The notes under the pieces were generated by a model. It was not told the DNA's origin, did not search any database, and saw only the letters and a list, made by a program, of their open reading frames with translations. Position numbers and translations under genes: made by a program. From Syntrophomonas sp. (lineage in GTDB: Bacteria; Bacillota; Syntrophomonadia; Syntrophomonadales; Syntrophomonadaceae): DNA of 21,358 nt. How positions within the stretch are numbered: position 1 is the stretch's first letter; each line of letters starts with the position of its first letter. The DNA is taken from the NCBI GenBank assembly GCA_003558625.1, contig PWPP01000110.1, forward strand, positions 1-21,358. The letters run 5' to 3'. Below, piece by piece: positions 13,894-20,584 of this stretch.

Positions 13894-14325
13894 ATGTTAG
13901 GCAAAAAAAAGAACAGTGAACATCATATCCAGGGCTTTATTTCAGCCGGGGTCGAAGTGAAGGGGATCATAAACTCCCGGGAGTCCATCCGGGTTGATGG
14001 CACGGTAGACGGGGAGCTGAGCATAGCCGGAGACTTGATCGTGGGAGAACAGGGAAAGATCAAGGGCGAAGTAAAAGTGAAAAACCTGCTTTTGGCGGGA
14101 ACCATTAACGGCAATGCGGCTGCATCCGAAAAAATCACCATCACCGCGACCGGAGCCATCCATGGCGATGTCCGCTGCGCGGCCCTGGTCATTGAGGAAG
14201 GCGGAATTTTGTCCGGGAGTTCCAAGATGGGGCGGGAAACGAAACCGGAAACCGGATTACTTCCGGTCGCCAAAAAAGAAGGCCCGGGCCCCGGGAAAGA
14301 AGTTCCGCCCCTTAAAGAGCCTTAG
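13894..14325 (+). CDS. Bactofilin family polymer-forming cytoskeletal protein
   Basis: Bactofilins form nucleotide-free beta-helical filaments that scaffold envelope enzymes or chromosome-segregation factors. The 143-residue protein has the repeated short beta-strand pattern of the DUF583/bactofilin core (about 15-110): GVEVKGII, RVDGTVDGELS, GDLIVGEQGKIKGEV, LAGTINGNA, ITATGAIHGDV and ALVIEEGGILSG. Glycines recur every few residues, as expected of a right-handed beta helix. The C-terminal tail is low complexity, rich in G, P, K and E. ATG 13894 has GGTGGAAGGA just upstream; GTG 13882 would add four residues without a good site. It follows the M23 gene by 75 nt and is ended by the terminator at 14408-14438. 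Confidence 0.92.
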   Translation: MLGKKKNSEHHIQGFISAGVEVKGIINSRESIRVDGTVDGELSIAGDLIVGEQGKIKGEVKVKNLLLAGTINGNAAASEKITITATGAIHGDVRCAALVIEEGGILSGSSKMGRETKPETGLLPVAKKEGPGPGKEVPPLKEP

Positions 14326-14407
14326 ACCCGGAACCATATAGACGGAACAGATAAAAAATTTCATCATGCCGGGAAACATCATACTCCAGTAACCGGCAGA
14401 TCAAGTC

Positions 14408-14438
14408 CCCGGCTGCTAAAGAAAGGCCGGGAATTTTT
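14408..14438 (+). terminator. Rho-independent terminator after the bactofilin gene
   Basis: CCCGGC (14408-14413) pairs with GCCGGG (14426-14431) over a 12-nt loop, followed by AA and TTTTT (14434-14438). It lies about 80 nt after the bactofilin stop. Confidence 0.72.
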
Positions 14439-14445
14439 GTGAATC

Positions 14446-14510
14446 GGGCTCTTCAGGCGGCAGATAGCCCGCATGGCATAGATATGCCTGAACAGGTTGA
14501 GGCCTGTTCG
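14446..14510 (+). ncRNA. Possible structured RNA: three consecutive hairpins (family unknown)
   Basis: GGGCT/AGCCC (14446-14450 with 14466-14470), GGCAT/ATGCC with a 4-nt loop (14475-14479 with 14484-14488), and GAACAGG/CCTGTTC with a 6-nt loop (14490-14496 with 14503-14509) follow one another with almost no unpaired linker. The third extends by a U-G pair. I recognise no riboswitch or small-RNA consensus. Confidence 0.3.
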
Positions 14511-14556
14511 GGTAAACGTCCGAAGGAATTTTTAAAACACAGATTAATGTAGTGAT

Positions 14557-14570
14557 AATATACGTATATT
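14557..14570. promoter_or_regulatory. Perfect 14-bp palindrome AATATACGTATATT, operator-like
   Basis: AATATACGTATATT is its own reverse complement and overlaps the -10 of a weak promoter-like pair (TTTAAA 14531-14536, GATAAT 14554-14559). That placement would suit a repressor operator. There is no gene for such a regulator in the window. Confidence 0.35.
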
Positions 14571-14602
14571 GTGATCGTGATGCGATTAGGGGATGAACAT
14601 TA

Positions 14603-14653
14603 ATGGCGAAAGAGGTTTTCGGTTTTAGTGCTAAAAAGATTCATTTCGTATAG
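14603..14653 (+). CDS. Possible 16-residue peptide (uncertain)
   Basis: The ORF encodes MAKEVFGFSAKKIHFV. AGGGGA (14588-14593) lies 9 nt before the ATG, and a promoter-like pair with a palindrome lies further upstream. It could be a leader peptide for the inverted repeat downstream, or chance. No family is recognised. Confidence 0.2.
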   Translation: MAKEVFGFSAKKIHFV

Positions 14654-14677
14654 GCATTGCGGGTAATTTTTCTAACC

Positions 14678-14730
14678 GCGCATTCTCATCCCTGAGACAT
14701 AGAAATCTTTTCCCAGGGATGAGAATGCGC
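14678..14730. repeat. 17-bp perfect inverted repeat around a 19-nt loop
   Basis: GCGCATTCTCATCCCTG (14678-14694) and its exact reverse complement (14714-14730) enclose 19 nt. There is no T run on the plus strand after it. On the minus strand it is followed by a GTTAGAAAAATTA-type stretch (T-poor), so it is not a good terminator in that direction either. It could be a long RNA hairpin, a repressor or recombinase site, or ends of a decayed mobile element. Confidence 0.9.
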
Positions 14731-14757
14731 AGATGGAATCAAAGAGGTGGTGCATTT

Positions 14758-14793
14758 ATGAAACGTTATAGAGATCATATCTACAGATCTTAA
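14758..14793 (+). CDS. Possible 11-residue peptide (uncertain)
   Basis: The ORF encodes MKRYRDHIYRS. AAAGAGGTGG (14741-14750) lies 7 nt before the ATG and is one of the better ribosome binding sites in this region. The site directly follows the 17-bp inverted repeat, an arrangement reminiscent of leader peptides. Its meaning is unknown, and chance is possible. Confidence 0.2.
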   Translation: MKRYRDHIYRS

Positions 14794-14861
14794 CACTTAC
14801 CGGGGCAACTTCTCCTGTATTTAAAGCAGGTGAATATGATCCGCGCCATATTTAGGCAAAA

Positions 14862-15026
14862 ATGGTTGATGAATTGCTTTTTATCATCTGCTTTGCACGC
14901 CCTGCCGGGAATAAACAGAGGCTCTTTCTAGGTGTGAAGCAAAGGTTATACGATCGGAGTTTTACACCATTAATCTCGCCCGGTTTGGGATGGTTTGATG
15001 CAGCGAATAAACCATTTAAGGAATAA
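14862..15026 (+). CDS. Hypothetical 54-residue protein (uncertain)
   Basis: The ORF begins MVDELLFIICFARPAGNKQR and ends in GWFDAANKPFKE. An in-frame TAG at 14853-14855 lies just before the start, and the ribosome binding site is poor. A terminator-like hairpin (15010-15038) overlaps its stop codon, which is mild support for a real gene. No family is recognised. Confidence 0.2.
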   Translation: MVDELLFIICFARPAGNKQRLFLGVKQRLYDRSFTPLISPGLGWFDAANKPFKE

Positions 15027-15038
15027 TGGGTTATTTTT
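15010..15038 (+). terminator. Weak terminator-like hairpin upstream of selA
   Basis: AACCATT (15010-15016) pairs with AATGGGTT (15025-15032) with one bulged G over an 8-nt loop, followed by A and TTTTT (15034-15038). The AT-rich stem makes it weak. Confidence 0.4.
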
Positions 15039-15141
15039 GACCGCATCCGGGCAGCAATCCAAAAAGCCATGGGCCATCATAATATACTATAATAAATGAA
15101 ATAATACAGCGAGACGCAGGAAAGGGTTGGGGAGGGTTCAT

Positions 15142-16542
15142 ATGAACAAATGGCGCCAGATACCTGGCATCGACGAGATCATCAGCCAGCCGGAGATCAG
15201 CCGGTTGCTTGCCATCTATAAACGCGACTTGATCCTGGACCTGGTGCGAAAAGCGGTGGACCAGGTTCGGGAGGATTTAAAGGCGGTTGACCAAGAGGTG
15301 GGCAAAGACCTCCTGCGCCGCCAAATCCTGGACCGGGTCCAGGGGCTGGTAAACCGGGCCACAATCGGTTCCCTGCGCAAAGTAATTAACGGAACCGGGG
15401 TGGTGCTGCATACCAACCTGGGCCGGGCTCCCATGGGAGAAAGGGCTTTAGACTATGTAAAAGAAGCGGCCATGCACTATAACAATCTGGAATTCGACTT
15501 GGCCAGCGGGGAGCGGGGCAGCCGTTATGATCACATCGAACAATTGTTGCTGCAGCTGACGGGAGCCGAGGGCGCCCTGGTGGTCAACAACAATGCCGCG
15601 GCGGTAATGCTGGGGTTGAATACCATGGCCAAAAACCGGGAAGTCATTGTTTCCCGGGGGCAGCTGATCGAAATCGGAGGGGCTTTTCGCATTCCCGAAG
15701 TCATGAAACAGAGCGGAGCCCGTTTAATAGAAGTCGGCACCACCAATAAAACCTATAGCGCCGATTATGAAGAGGCTATCAATGAACAGACGGGTCTCCT
15801 TTTTTCCGCCCATACCTCCAACTATAAAATCATGGGGTTTGCTCAGGAAGTTAGCCTGGAAGAACTGGTGCAGCTGGGACAGCGAAACAATATACCCGTC
15901 ATGCAGGACCTAGGAAGCGGTATTTTGTATGATCTGGGGGAATGGGGCCTTAAAGAAGAACCAACGGTACAGAAATGCGTAGCCAGCGGCGCAGACATCA
16001 TCTGCTTCAGCGGGGATAAGCTTCTGGGCGGTCCCCAGGCAGGTATAATCCTGGGCAGGAAAAAGCACATCGAGTTAATGAAAAAGAACCAGTTGACCCG
16101 GGCCCTGCGCGTGGACAAGATGACCATCGCGGCCCTGGAAGGAACGCTTTTAGAATACCTGGAACTGGATCCCGCCCGGCGCATCCCGGCATTAAAGATG
16201 CTGACCGCCGAAGCCGGTGAGCTTAAAAGCCGGGCTCACAGCCTGGCCCGATTGCTGCAGGACCAGCTGGGGGAAAAAAATGATTTCATCGCCTCATTGC
16301 AGGTGGTAATGGTGGAAGACATGGTGGGAGGAGGAGCCTATCCTACCTACAAACTTCCGGGTTACGGTATCGAGATCGGTTTTTCCTCCCTGAAACTGGA
16401 GGAAGTGAGCCGGCGGTTAAGAGGGCAAACCCCGGCGCTGTTGTCCCGGAACCGGGACAACAAAATGTTCATCAGTGTCAGGACCCTTTTGCCCGGGGAT
16501 GATGTGATCCTGGCGGCGCTGATAAAAGAGGTCCTGTATTAG
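15142..16542 (+). CDS. selA: L-seryl-tRNA(Sec) selenium transferase SelA
   Basis: SelA is a PLP-dependent, ring-forming enzyme that converts Ser-tRNA(Sec) to Sec-tRNA(Sec) with selenophosphate. The 466-residue protein has the N-terminal tRNA-recognition domain (about 1-60), the segment INGTGVVLHTNLGRAPM at about 82-98, and the PLP lysine K293 in CFSGDKLLGGPQAG, matching K295 of E. coli SelA. ATG 15142 has GGGGAGGG just upstream; an in-frame TTG at 15127 would add five residues. A TATAAT at 15088-15093 may be its -10, but no convincing -35 was seen. selB follows after 21 nt. The presence of SelA implies at least one selenoprotein in the genome, though selD and selC are not in this window. Confidence 0.96.
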   Translation: MNKWRQIPGIDEIISQPEISRLLAIYKRDLILDLVRKAVDQVREDLKAVDQEVGKDLLRRQILDRVQGLVNRATIGSLRKVINGTGVVLHTNLGRAPMGERALDYVKEAAMHYNNLEFDLASGERGSRYDHIEQLLLQLTGAEGALVVNNNAAAVMLGLNTMAKNREVIVSRGQLIEIGGAFRIPEVMKQSGARLIEVGTTNKTYSADYEEAINEQTGLLFSAHTSNYKIMGFAQEVSLEELVQLGQRNNIPVMQDLGSGILYDLGEWGLKEEPTVQKCVASGADIICFSGDKLLGGPQAGIILGRKKHIELMKKNQLTRALRVDKMTIAALEGTLLEYLELDPARRIPALKMLTAEAGELKSRAHSLARLLQDQLGEKNDFIASLQVVMVEDMVGGGAYPTYKLPGYGIEIGFSSLKLEEVSRRLRGQTPALLSRNRDNKMFISVRTLLPGDDVILAALIKEVLY

Positions 16543-16563
16543 GGAAGGCAAGGGGAAAGAGAA

Positions 16564-18477
16564 ATGAAAAGAATTATTATCGGAACAGCCGGCCACATAG
16601 ATCATGGCAAGACCACCCTGGTCAAAGCTCTGACCGGGGTAGACACCGACCGCCTAAAAGAAGAACAGCAGCGGGGCATCACCATAGAATTAGGATTTGC
16701 TCCTTTTCAACTCCCCGGGGGCCAGAAAGCGGCCATCATTGATATGCCCGGCCATGAGCGCTTCATTAAACACATGTTGGCCGGAGCTTTTGGGGTGGAC
16801 CTGGTGCTTTTCACCGTGGCAGCAGACGAGGGCATCATGCCCCAGAGTCGAGAGCATATGGATATCATCGAACTGCTGGGAGTGGAAAAAGGCGTGGTGG
16901 TCCTGACCAAAACCGACTTGGTAGATGAGGAATGGCAGATGCTGGTGGAAGAAGAAGTGAGGGAATTTATAGACGGCACCATCCTCCGGGGGGCCCCCAT
17001 TGTCCCCGTATCCGCCCTGAAAAAAGAGGGTTTGGACCAGGTCATCGCCTGGGTGGAAAAGATTGCCGAAGAGGTAGAGGAAAAGCCGGCTTTCGGCCAC
17101 ATGCGCCTGCCGGTAGACCGGGTATTTACCGTGGCCGGATTTGGCACCGTGGTAACGGGAACCCTGTGGTCAGGCCAGATTCAGGTGGGAGACCAGCTGG
17201 AATTGATGCCCCTGCAGAAGCCGGTGAGAGTGCGCAATATTCAGGTCCATAATGACCGGGTGACCAAAGCCTATGCCGGGCAGCGGGTGGCGGTCAATAT
17301 CCAGGGGGTGGACCTGGCCGATATCAAACGGGGCTATCTGCTGGCCACCCCGGGATTTCTAACTCCCACCTTCCGTATTGACACCAAGCTGAGACTTCTA
17401 AGCTCTAGCCCCCGCACCCTGAAGAACTGGAACCGGGTCAGATTTCACCTGGGAACGGACGAGTGCCTGGGGCGGGTGGTATTGTTAGACCGGGATGAAC
17501 TGCTGCCGGGGGAGGAGGCTTTTGCCCAGCTGGTTATGGAAAAGCCGGTGGTGGCCTATAAAGGGGATCCCTTTGTCATCCGCTATTATTCCCCGGTGAC
17601 CACCATCGGAGGAGGTATCGTCATCGATGGCAATGCCCCCAAACAGAAACGGTTCCGGGAAGATGTTCTGGAGCAGCTGGCGGTAAAAGAAGAAGGCAGC
17701 CTCTACGACCATGTCCTGCAGGAACTGGAAACCAAAAAAGAAAACCCGGTGCTTTTGGAGGAGCTGATCAAAAAAATTGGTGCCGGTGAAGAGGAGGTCA
17801 TGGCCGAACTGCAGCAGTTGCAGCAGGATGAAAAAGCTATTTTGCTGGGTGCCACTCCGGCTACCTATATCAGCTGCCAGGGGGTGGACCAGGTCTATGG
17901 CAAAATCCAGGTCACCCTGGATGCGTTTCACCGGAAAAACCCCCTGCGCCCGGGCTACTCCAAGGAAGACCTGCGCAGCCGGTTATTCCCCCGCCTGGCA
18001 GCCAAAGATTTCAACAACCTGCTCAAGCACCTGGAAAAAAATGGCCGCCTGGAGGGCCGGGGCAATTTTCTGCGCCTGTCCGGGTTTACACCCAGCCTGA
18101 CCCCGCTCCAGGAAGAAGCCCGGGAACAGATCCGTAATACCCTGGTCCGGGAAGGTTTCGTCCCCCCATCCCCGGAAACTTTAAGGGAAGAAACCGGTAT
18201 GGGGGAGAAAGACTTTCAGGAACTCTTCACCTACATGCTGGAACAGGGAGACGTGGTCAAAGTCACGGAAGGGATATTTTTTGCCCGGGAAGTCATCGGA
18301 CAGGGGAAAGAGATGATGAGACAGTTTTTTGCAGCCCAGCCGGAAATGACCTTGGCCGAGGCCCGGGATCTTTTTAATACGACTCGCAAGTTTGCCCTGC
18401 CTTTGGTAGAATATTACGATAGGATTCGCTTTACCCGCCGAATTGGGGATGGCCGGGTTTTACTGCCGGAAAAATAA
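16564..18477 (+). CDS. selB: Selenocysteine-specific translation elongation factor SelB
   Basis: SelB is an EF-Tu-like GTPase that brings Sec-tRNA(Sec) to UGA codons marked by a SECIS hairpin. The 637-residue protein starts with a GTPase domain: G1 GHIDHGKT at 10-17, G3 DMPGH at 60-64 and G4 TKTD at 115-118. EF-Tu-like beta-barrel domains follow (FTVAGFGTVVTGTLWSG begins domain II), and a C-terminal part of about 270 residues contains the winged-helix repeats that grip SECIS RNA. Its length agrees with bacterial SelB. ATG 16564 is 21 nt after selA, with a GGGGAAAGAG site. The next gene starts only 16 nt after the stop, so selAB may be co-transcribed with the activase genes. Confidence 0.96.
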   Translation: MKRIIIGTAGHIDHGKTTLVKALTGVDTDRLKEEQQRGITIELGFAPFQLPGGQKAAIIDMPGHERFIKHMLAGAFGVDLVLFTVAADEGIMPQSREHMDIIELLGVEKGVVVLTKTDLVDEEWQMLVEEEVREFIDGTILRGAPIVPVSALKKEGLDQVIAWVEKIAEEVEEKPAFGHMRLPVDRVFTVAGFGTVVTGTLWSGQIQVGDQLELMPLQKPVRVRNIQVHNDRVTKAYAGQRVAVNIQGVDLADIKRGYLLATPGFLTPTFRIDTKLRLLSSSPRTLKNWNRVRFHLGTDECLGRVVLLDRDELLPGEEAFAQLVMEKPVVAYKGDPFVIRYYSPVTTIGGGIVIDGNAPKQKRFREDVLEQLAVKEEGSLYDHVLQELETKKENPVLLEELIKKIGAGEEEVMAELQQLQQDEKAILLGATPATYISCQGVDQVYGKIQVTLDAFHRKNPLRPGYSKEDLRSRLFPRLAAKDFNNLLKHLEKNGRLEGRGNFLRLSGFTPSLTPLQEEAREQIRNTLVREGFVPPSPETLREETGMGEKDFQELFTYMLEQGDVVKVTEGIFFAREVIGQGKEMMRQFFAAQPEMTLAEARDLFNTTRKFALPLVEYYDRIRFTRRIGDGRVLLPEK

Positions 18478-18493
18478 ATGATGTGGAGGCCGT

Positions 18494-19492
18494 ATGTCTA
18501 AAATAGGAATACCCAGAACCCTGGAGTATTTTCTTTTCTTTCCGTTCTGGAAGGGTTTTTTCACCGAACTGGGTCATGAAGTTGTGGTATCACCTGTGAC
18601 CAATAAAGCCATTGTAGAAAAAGGGGTAGAGGAGGCCGTTAATGATGCCTGCATCCCCATCAAGATCTACCATGGCCATGTAGCCCAGCTTGCGGACCGG
18701 GTGGACTATCTTTTCTGCCCCCGCCTGGTCAGCATGAGAAAAGGGGGGGATTTTGGCACGGAAACCTTTTGTCCCAAATTTTTGGGGCTGCCCGATATGA
18801 TCCGGGCCACCATGGAGAATATTCCCCCAATTATTGATACCCGCATCGATTTAAAAAAAGGCAAAAATGAAATGGCTGCCGTTTGCCGGGAAATCGGAGC
18901 ATCCCTGGGCAACCAGGGCCCTGAAATCACCCGGGCCTATAAAAGGGGGCAGGCTTTACAGGAACAGTACCAAGCCCTCCAGCGCCAGGGAATGCTCCCC
19001 GATGAGGCCGAGGAACGGCTGTTTAAAAACAAGACCACGACTCCTGAAAAAACGGGGCCCAAGCCGGACTTAAACATTGCCCTGGTAGGCTATCCTTATG
19101 CCGTCTATGACCACTATATCAACGCGGGTCTGTTAAAATTGCTGCAAAAAGAGGGAGGCCGGGTTTTTACCCAGGAAATGCTGACACAGGCCCAAATGGA
19201 GCGGGAAGCCGAAACCCTGCCCAAGAATATGTTCTGGTATTTTTCCAACCAGGTAGTATACGGGGCCTTGCATTACCTGCGGCGTTCCGAGATTGACGGC
19301 ATTATTCATGTGACCACCTTTGCCTGCGGCCCGGATTCCATGGTAGACCGCCTCATCGAGATCGAGGCTAAAAAGAGAAGCCAGAAACCTTATCTATCGA
19401 TAATGATTGACGAGCATTCAGGAGATGCCGGGGTCAGGACCCGGGTGGAAGCCTTTTTGGACATGCTGCGCTACCGGAGGGACAAACGATGA
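18494..19492 (+). CDS. Acyl-CoA dehydratase activase-related protein (DUF2229/COG3580-like)
   Basis: This 332-residue protein resembles the DUF2229 part of large activase proteins related to 2-hydroxyglutaryl-CoA dehydratase. Its N terminus (MSKIGIPRTLEYF, then VNDACIPIKIYHGHV) and the ending IMIDEHSGDAGVRTRVEAF are recognisable. Cysteines in conserved-looking contexts are C53 (DACIP), C75 (FCPR), C93 (TFCPKF) and C278 (FACGPDS), so an iron-sulfur cluster is plausible but not shown. No membrane segment is seen. The exact function of the family is unknown; by context it should accept or relay electrons with the ATPase encoded two genes on. ATG 18494 has GGAGG 4 nt upstream. Its last 4 nt overlap the next start (ATGA). 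Confidence 0.8.
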   Translation: MSKIGIPRTLEYFLFFPFWKGFFTELGHEVVVSPVTNKAIVEKGVEEAVNDACIPIKIYHGHVAQLADRVDYLFCPRLVSMRKGGDFGTETFCPKFLGLPDMIRATMENIPPIIDTRIDLKKGKNEMAAVCREIGASLGNQGPEITRAYKRGQALQEQYQALQRQGMLPDEAEERLFKNKTTTPEKTGPKPDLNIALVGYPYAVYDHYINAGLLKLLQKEGGRVFTQEMLTQAQMEREAETLPKNMFWYFSNQVVYGALHYLRRSEIDGIIHVTTFACGPDSMVDRLIEIEAKKRSQKPYLSIMIDEHSGDAGVRTRVEAFLDMLRYRRDKR

Positions 19493-20583
19493 AAATAAGT
19501 TTTCCCCGCATGGGATACTCGTATATTGCCTTTAAATGGCTGGTGGAAAACCTGGGACATGAGTGCATCGTTCCCCCTGAACCCAGCAAAAGGACTCTGG
19601 ATTTAGGGGTACAGCATTCCCCCGAATTCGCCTGTATTCCCTTTAAACTCTTAACCGGCACCTATTTAGAGGTGGCGGAAATGGGCGCGGAACTCATCAT
19701 CACCTCCGGGGGGATGGGGCCCTGCCGCGCCGGTTATTACTGGGTCATGCACCAGTACCTGCTGGATGAACTGGATCAAAACATCAGGGTCATGGCTTTT
19801 GAGCCCCCCCTGTGTGATTTAAAGGATTTCTTTCAAAAACTGTACTGGATCAAATCCTCCAGCGGTTTGTCTTTGCACGCATTTTTACAGGTCTTAAAGG
19901 TGGCCTGGCAAAAACTCATTGCCATTGATGATGTAGAAATGCGCTCCCATGAGCTGCGGCCCCTGGAAATAAACCGGGGCCAAACCACCCGCACCCTGTG
20001 GAAGGCCCTGGAGAGGCTGGACCAGGCCGATACCCTGGAAGAGGTGGAAACGGGCCGATTAGAGGGGCTGAAACACCTGGACAGCATTGAGCTGGACCGC
20101 ACCAGAAGGCCCATTAAAATCGGGATTATCGGGGAAATCTATGTGGTATTGGAACCCGCCGCCAACCACTACATCCAAATCATGCTGGGGGAGATGGGGG
20201 TGGAGACCAACCGCTCCATCTACCTGACCACCTATGCCCGCACCAGCACTATTGTGGATTTAGAGGGGGATATATATGCCAAAGCCCGGCCCTATTTGAA
20301 TGAAGCCCCGATCGGGGGCCACGGGGCCAACAGCGTGGGGGAAACGGTGTTATATGCCGAACACGGGTTTGACGGGGTGGTGCAGCTGGCACCCTTTGGC
20401 TGCATACCCGAAATCGTGGCCAAAAGCATACTGCCCCGGGTCAGCCGCGATTTAGATATTCCGGTATTAACGATATTTATTGATGAACAGACAGGAAAGG
20501 CAGGCGTTCAGACCCGACTGGAAGCGTTTGTGGATCTTTTGGAGAGAAAACGCATCAGTAAAGAAAGCCGGAGAGGAAGGTAA
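19489..20583 (+). CDS. CoA protein activase-like protein (COG3581-like, HgdB-related)
   Basis: This 364-residue protein is related to the preceding one and to the HgdB-type iron-sulfur subunits. The start MKISFPRMGYSYIAFKWL and the end LTIFIDEQTGKAGVQTRLEAFVDLL echo the same fold. Cysteines in motif-like positions are C49 (FACIPFK), C79 (GPCRAGYY), C109 (PLCDLKD) and C305 (FGCIPEI). I infer an iron-sulfur protein partnered with the upstream and downstream products, which are encoded as one long fused polypeptide in some anaerobes. It overlaps the preceding gene by 4 nt, and the activase gene starts 1 nt after its stop, so all three are surely co-translated. The precise substrate cannot be told from sequence. 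Confidence 0.8.
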   Translation: MKISFPRMGYSYIAFKWLVENLGHECIVPPEPSKRTLDLGVQHSPEFACIPFKLLTGTYLEVAEMGAELIITSGGMGPCRAGYYWVMHQYLLDELDQNIRVMAFEPPLCDLKDFFQKLYWIKSSSGLSLHAFLQVLKVAWQKLIAIDDVEMRSHELRPLEINRGQTTRTLWKALERLDQADTLEEVETGRLEGLKHLDSIELDRTRRPIKIGIIGEIYVVLEPAANHYIQIMLGEMGVETNRSIYLTTYARTSTIVDLEGDIYAKARPYLNEAPIGGHGANSVGETVLYAEHGFDGVVQLAPFGCIPEIVAKSILPRVSRDLDIPVLTIFIDEQTGKAGVQTRLEAFVDLLERKRISKESRRGR

Positions 20584-20584
20584 T

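Larger units (their letters stand above)
14439..15141 (+). other. 700-bp unexplained, AT-richer region upstream of selA
   Basis: No ordinary protein gene, tRNA or rRNA is recognisable. In order it holds: three stacked hairpins (14446-14510); a weak promoter-like pair TTTAAA (14531-14536) and GATAAT (14554-14559) with 17-bp spacing; a perfect palindrome (14557-14570); a 16-codon ORF; a 17-bp perfect inverted repeat (14678-14730); an 11-codon ORF; a 54-codon ORF; and a terminator-like hairpin (15010-15038). A TATAAT at 15088-15093 may be the -10 of selA. The tRNA-Sec gene selC, often near selAB, was looked for and not found. The region may be a remnant of inserted DNA or a non-coding RNA locus. 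Confidence 0.5.

Noticed and set aside
14441..14520. Possible selC (tRNA-Sec) because of a TTCA in a loop-like context
   Set aside because: The flanking bases do not form an anticodon stem, there is no 8-bp acceptor, no long variable arm and no T-loop sequence.
14391..14530. Possible known riboswitch before the orphan region
   Set aside because: I compared by eye with the conserved cores of c-di-GMP, c-di-AMP, ZTP, fluoride, cobalamin, glycine and T-box elements, and none matched.
14852..15070. Minus-strand ORF of 72 codons upstream of selA
   Set aside because: No ribosome binding site of note and no recognisable family; it overlaps a plus-strand terminator-like hairpin. Kept only as part of the unexplained region.
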